A stretch of DNA of 64,000 nt from an uncultured Lachnospiraceae bacterium (lineage in GTDB: Bacteria > Bacillota > Clostridia > Lachnospirales > Lachnospiraceae), in assembly GCA_951800685.1 (NCBI GenBank), contig CATOJY010000008.1:48083-112082 (forward strand). Reading direction: 5' to 3'. The notes beneath the pieces are model-generated. The model searched no databases and was not told where the DNA came from. It saw nothing but the letters and a program-made list of their open reading frames with translations. Made by a program: the position numbers and the translations under genes. Each line of letters begins with the position of its first letter. Position 1 is the first letter of the stretch. Of the stretch, positions 61,246-64,000 are shown in pieces.

Positions 61246-63618
61246 TCAGCCATAATGATTGGTCCCAAATTGCTTCCTCGCCGCCTCAAACAGATTGTGA
61301 AGGTAAGGATACTCCCATTTACCAGCACCTACGTTTGGGGCCGCCTCATCGCCCCAGCCCATGCCCGGCTTACCGCCGTAATCCATGAAACTGGCCGCCA
61401 TATAACGGACGGTATTCACCAGCACAGTATTAGGCTCCTGCTCACGCACGCCAATCACTTCCGACATATTGGCTTTGCTAAATTTAAAGAAATCTACATA
61501 CTCCAGAATTTCTTCTCCCGTATCATATTCAAAATAATATCCATACAGATCGCAGCCATCCTCCGTATGACTCTTTTCAAAAGTAAGGTTTGACACTCTT
61601 CCAGGACAGAGTTCTTCACTGCACCGTATCACCTCCGCCTGAAACGCTTCCCAATCCTCCGGCTCATGGAATGGATTTTCCCCCACGGGATTCGTTACCG
61701 GCAGACTGTAAATCTGATTCTCTTCCTCCCAAGACGCATAAGTCACATCTCCGCCCAGAAAATAATGGGCAAACCCAGACGGCTGTTCTATCTGGAAACT
61801 CCCCTCGGAACACAGCCCGCCTCTGGAATAGGGGTCTTTACGGATATAAGAAATCTCCGGCAAAAATACCGTCTCGCCCACTGGAAGATCATTCGGATCC
61901 TTCGGCGCATCCCCAGTTCTTACGATTGTCGTCCACTTGTATCCTGTTCCATAAAAGCGTTCGCTGATACGCCAAAGACTGTCGCCTTCCTGGACTTCAT
62001 ATTCCAACATCCTGTCGCCTGTGAGTTTAATATAGTCCTCTATCTCATCCCACTCCGGCACTTCATAAACCAGCGCAAAAGAATCTCTCCTTTCCCGCTT
62101 GCTCTTTTCCTCCTGTTCTTCCTCCGTTAAGCCGTTTGCCACTGCAAGTCTGCTGTTCTCTACCTCTCTTTCCGTCTTGCGTACAAACTGCTCCGTCTGC
62201 GGATCCCAGAGCAGATAAGAAGGCGATGTATACTCTTCCTCCATCGCTTTTGCGCCATTCATATGAGCCGGCGCGCCAATCCGCATATCTGCATAACCGT
62301 CACCATTTAGGTCCGGATAAGTAATCGTATCTGGCAGCTCAATACTCAGAAATACCCTGCACTCCTGCAGCACTTCGCCTGTCTCCATATCCATTACTGT
62401 CATATCGTAGGGTTCGTCCATACAAAATCCATTCAAGAGGTAGTAGCGAAGTTCCGTATCCTCTTCCTCCGCAAATATTTCTTTCTCCCTGAAAGTCTCA
62501 TCTTCATTTTCCGCCAGCGAACTGGCGGCTGAAATAATAGAATCTTTTCTCAAATCATCTATATAATCGGAAAAGGAAGCTTCCTCTTCCCCATCATCCT
62601 TCGCAAGTGAGCAGTGGAGGGAAAGCATCCTGCCATTCTCCGTAAGCGGCAGCTCATAGTCGGCCCCCACAAGCAGACCAAAATACCGCATAATCCCCTC
62701 GTCGCCGGCAAATTCCCAATTCTCGTTAATTCCCCGGACTTCCAGAAAGCTGCGCTTCGGATTCTCCAGCTCGGTCAGACGCTGATCATGGTCAATCCAA
62801 TATAAGCTTTCCTCATCCAATCCCCAGCCGCTTCCCAGAATGCCGTAACGTTGAAAAACATCATCAAACACATATTCCAGAGTTTCGTCGTCATCTTCCA
62901 ACGGCCGGTTTAACAGCGTAAGCCCGTATGCCATCCGGTCCTTCACATAAAGATTGACCTTCGACTTGCGGCTGTGCAGATACAAAAATTCATGGCCATC
63001 CTCCTCTTCCACCGTTTCCTGTATATAATAGAACAGCTTCCCGTTATCTGCGCTCCATGCTGTCAATGGATGCTCCTTCTTATCGAATTTTCTTTTCAGT
63101 GTGTAGTATAGATCGAGAGCGTGGTCGTTCTCCATCATGGGAAAGGTATAATACAGAAAATGAAGTGAACTCCTATCAATTTCCTGCACGGACGCCTCAT
63201 TCAGCGCTGTCTCCATCTCTGCAAGAGAATTGTAAAACCGCCATGTCACACCCGCTTCTCCCGCAAACCGAAAAGACGATGGCGCACCCCACTCGGTTTC
63301 CAGCTTTTCCCCTTCATAATCCTTTATCGTAATTTCCGCACTGGCGTAAGGACTTACGGAAGTATATTCATACAGATATCCGCTAAGCTCCTGCACCTCA
63401 CAGCTGTCATGCTCTTCCGGCCACGCTTCCGGTTCTTCCTTTACTTCAGCGCTTTGCGCGTCTTCCACTTTTCCTGATGGCGCCCCACAGGCTGCAAGCA
63501 GCAAACCAAGTGCGGCTATACCAATGATATAGTTTCCTCTTTTTTTGTTTTGCCGTTTTCTTTCGCTGGAATCTGGCTTCTCATCTTTCTGGGTATTCTG
63601 ATACAAATCTTTTGCCAT
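61246..63618 (-). CDS. Large lipoprotein with LysM domain
   Basis: The protein has about 790 residues; ATG 63618 is preferred (GGAAGGA six bases upstream). An N-terminal charged stretch of about 30 residues precedes the signal GNYIIGIAALGLLLAAC with lipobox LAAC, an unusually late lipobox (about residue 45). The body is very acidic and unrecognised. A Ca-binding-like DLNGDGYADMRIG segment near the middle resembles FG-GAP/EF-hand loops. LysM follows: YEVQEGDSLWRISERFYGTG with VGETVFLPEIS. LysM binds peptidoglycan, so it may anchor the protein in the wall. It is coupled to the macrodomain gene downstream. The function is unknown. Confidence 0.85.
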   Translation of the reverse strand: MAKDLYQNTQKDEKPDSSERKRQNKKRGNYIIGIAALGLLLAACGAPSGKVEDAQSAEVKEEPEAWPEEHDSCEVQELSGYLYEYTSVSPYASAEITIKDYEGEKLETEWGAPSSFRFAGEAGVTWRFYNSLAEMETALNEASVQEIDRSSLHFLYYTFPMMENDHALDLYYTLKRKFDKKEHPLTAWSADNGKLFYYIQETVEEEDGHEFLYLHSRKSKVNLYVKDRMAYGLTLLNRPLEDDDETLEYVFDDVFQRYGILGSGWGLDEESLYWIDHDQRLTELENPKRSFLEVRGINENWEFAGDEGIMRYFGLLVGADYELPLTENGRMLSLHCSLAKDDGEEEASFSDYIDDLRKDSIISAASSLAENEDETFREKEIFAEEEDTELRYYLLNGFCMDEPYDMTVMDMETGEVLQECRVFLSIELPDTITYPDLNGDGYADMRIGAPAHMNGAKAMEEEYTSPSYLLWDPQTEQFVRKTEREVENSRLAVANGLTEEEQEEKSKRERRDSFALVYEVPEWDEIEDYIKLTGDRMLEYEVQEGDSLWRISERFYGTGYKWTTIVRTGDAPKDPNDLPVGETVFLPEISYIRKDPYSRGGLCSEGSFQIEQPSGFAHYFLGGDVTYASWEEENQIYSLPVTNPVGENPFHEPEDWEAFQAEVIRCSEELCPGRVSNLTFEKSHTEDGCDLYGYYFEYDTGEEILEYVDFFKFSKANMSEVIGVREQEPNTVLVNTVRYMAASFMDYGGKPGMGWGDEAAPNVGAGKWEYPYLHNLFEAARKQFGTNHYG

Positions 63619-63692
63619 ATATTGTCCTTCCAACTATCAAGTTGTTGCTTTCATTTCTTATGAAGCTTCGACTTGATTTGAATTCAAGGAGA

Positions 63693-63905
63693 TCAACCAT
63701 AAATACATCCGCAATCCGGTATCTCTTCCTCCCGATAAGCTATCCTTCTATCTATTCTGTCCATCGTCCCTTCTAAACTGCATTTTTCACCAGTTTCAGA
63801 ACCTTTTCTTTTTGTACCATTTTCCTGCTTATCGTCATTCACAACTTTCCTCACCAACTGACACACGCACTCAACATGTGTTGTCACTAACATAGGAACA
63901 CACAC
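63693..63905 (-). CDS. Small hypothetical ORF
   Basis: This 70-codon ORF starts at GTG with GAGG six bases upstream. The product is Cys- and Lys/Glu-rich (CVCQLVRKVV near the start, PDCGCIYG at the end) with no recognised domain. It overlaps the end of the partial frame at the right edge in another frame. A frameshift between the two, making one gene, is possible. The evidence for a real gene is weak. Confidence 0.25.
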   Translation of the reverse strand: MCVPMLVTTHVECVCQLVRKVVNDDKQENGTKRKGSETGEKCSLEGTMDRIDRRIAYREEEIPDCGCIYG

Positions 63906-63999
63906 CTTTTACCTCGTCTACGATATGGGAACACAATTCTTTGGCTTTATCGCTCACACTCTTAGACTTGTCGAAACGCTCTTTTGCCTTTCCAATTTC
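63871..63999 (-). CDS. C-terminal end of a partial ORF at the right edge
   Basis: A 42-codon open frame enters from the right edge and ends at a TGA at 63871-63873. The visible part is a charged, helix-forming stretch (KAKERFDKSKSVSDKAKELC). There is no recognised domain and the start is outside the window, so it cannot be identified. Confidence 0.35.
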   Translation of the reverse strand, partial: EIGKAKERFDKSKSVSDKAKELCSHIVDEVKGVCSYVSDNTC

Positions 64000-64000
64000 A

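Larger units (their letters stand above)
63619..64000. other. Intergenic stretch at right edge with two doubtful minus-strand frames
   Basis: These 382 bases hold no recognised gene. A palindrome TTGAATTCAA lies near 63680, and CAACT/AGTTG near 63635 could form a small hairpin in front of the lipoprotein gene. Two weak open frames (63693-63905 and 63871 to the edge) are listed separately. No tRNA, repeat or terminator was seen. Confidence 0.5.

Noticed and set aside
61200..63870. Shared 12-mer CCTCACCAACTG near 61206 and 63849 as a possible direct repeat around the LysM gene
   Set aside because: The similarity does not extend beyond about 14 bases and there are no element ends or genes of a mobile element.

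Overview
The window reads as chromosomal DNA of a motile, anaerobic Firmicute of the class Clostridia, most likely family Lachnospiraceae (inference). Supporting signs are strong GGAGG-type ribosome binding sites before almost every gene, moderate GC, long co-directional minus-strand operons, a Gram-positive style flagellin, CDP-alcohol chemistry, rhamnose use, oleate hydratase, paired MATE pumps and LarBCE. I see no rRNA, tRNA, CRISPR array, insertion sequence or phage gene.

Layout. (1) 1-13.8 kb: one long minus-strand surface-glycan operon. It starts with an ATP-grasp ligase coupled to a dicarboxylate/amino-acid symporter and runs through three FkbM-type methyltransferases, a GT-D-like protein, a carbamoyltransferase, an SGNH hydrolase, a sugar aminotransferase, a GT2 glycosyltransferase and a propeller-like protein cut by the left edge. 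(2) 14-23.1 kb: sulfate uptake (binding protein, CysT, CysW, CysA, with a methyltransferase gene inserted), a divergent LacI-family regulator, and sulfate activation (CysD, CysN/CysC fusion). (3) 23.4-30.4 kb: two tandem IspD/TarI-like cytidylyltransferases, a giant 1275-residue flagellin, and a CDP-glycerol-phosphotransferase-like protein. (4) 30.6-37.2 kb: ferritin-like protein, oleate hydratase with a TetR regulator, a hybrid histidine kinase and a short MGMT-like protein. (5) 37.3-45.7 kb: larE-larB-larC for the nickel-pincer cofactor, followed by an Opp/Nik-type ABC transporter. (6) 46.2-52.9 kb: triple-PepSY lipoprotein, then rhaB-rhaA-rhaD-pfkB with a divergent AraC regulator. (7) 52.9-64 kb: MATE pump with divergent Crp-like regulator, DUF3737 protein, second MATE pump, YaaA, Bcp, TrpB2, macrodomain protein and a large LysM lipoprotein.

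How the genes fit together. The most interesting observation is a duplicated promoter-leader module. Two copies of about 140 bp, in front of the ATP-grasp-led glycan operon and in front of cysD, share colinear sequence blocks, a terminator-like hairpin and a flagellar sigma-28-type promoter (GCCGATAT with TAAA/TAAG 15-16 bases upstream). With the giant flagellin next door and the CDP-alcohol enzymes around it, this suggests that regions 1-3 form a flagellin (or co-regulated surface) glycan modification locus, possibly including sulfation. Six proteins here share an N-terminal GAGxxG Rossmann-like module attached to different catalytic domains.

A second notable point is the lar operon. It has a long leader with several hairpins and a perfect intrinsic terminator ahead of larE, which looks like an attenuator or riboswitch I cannot assign to a known class. 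All family assignments were made by reading the translated sequences; no database search was run.
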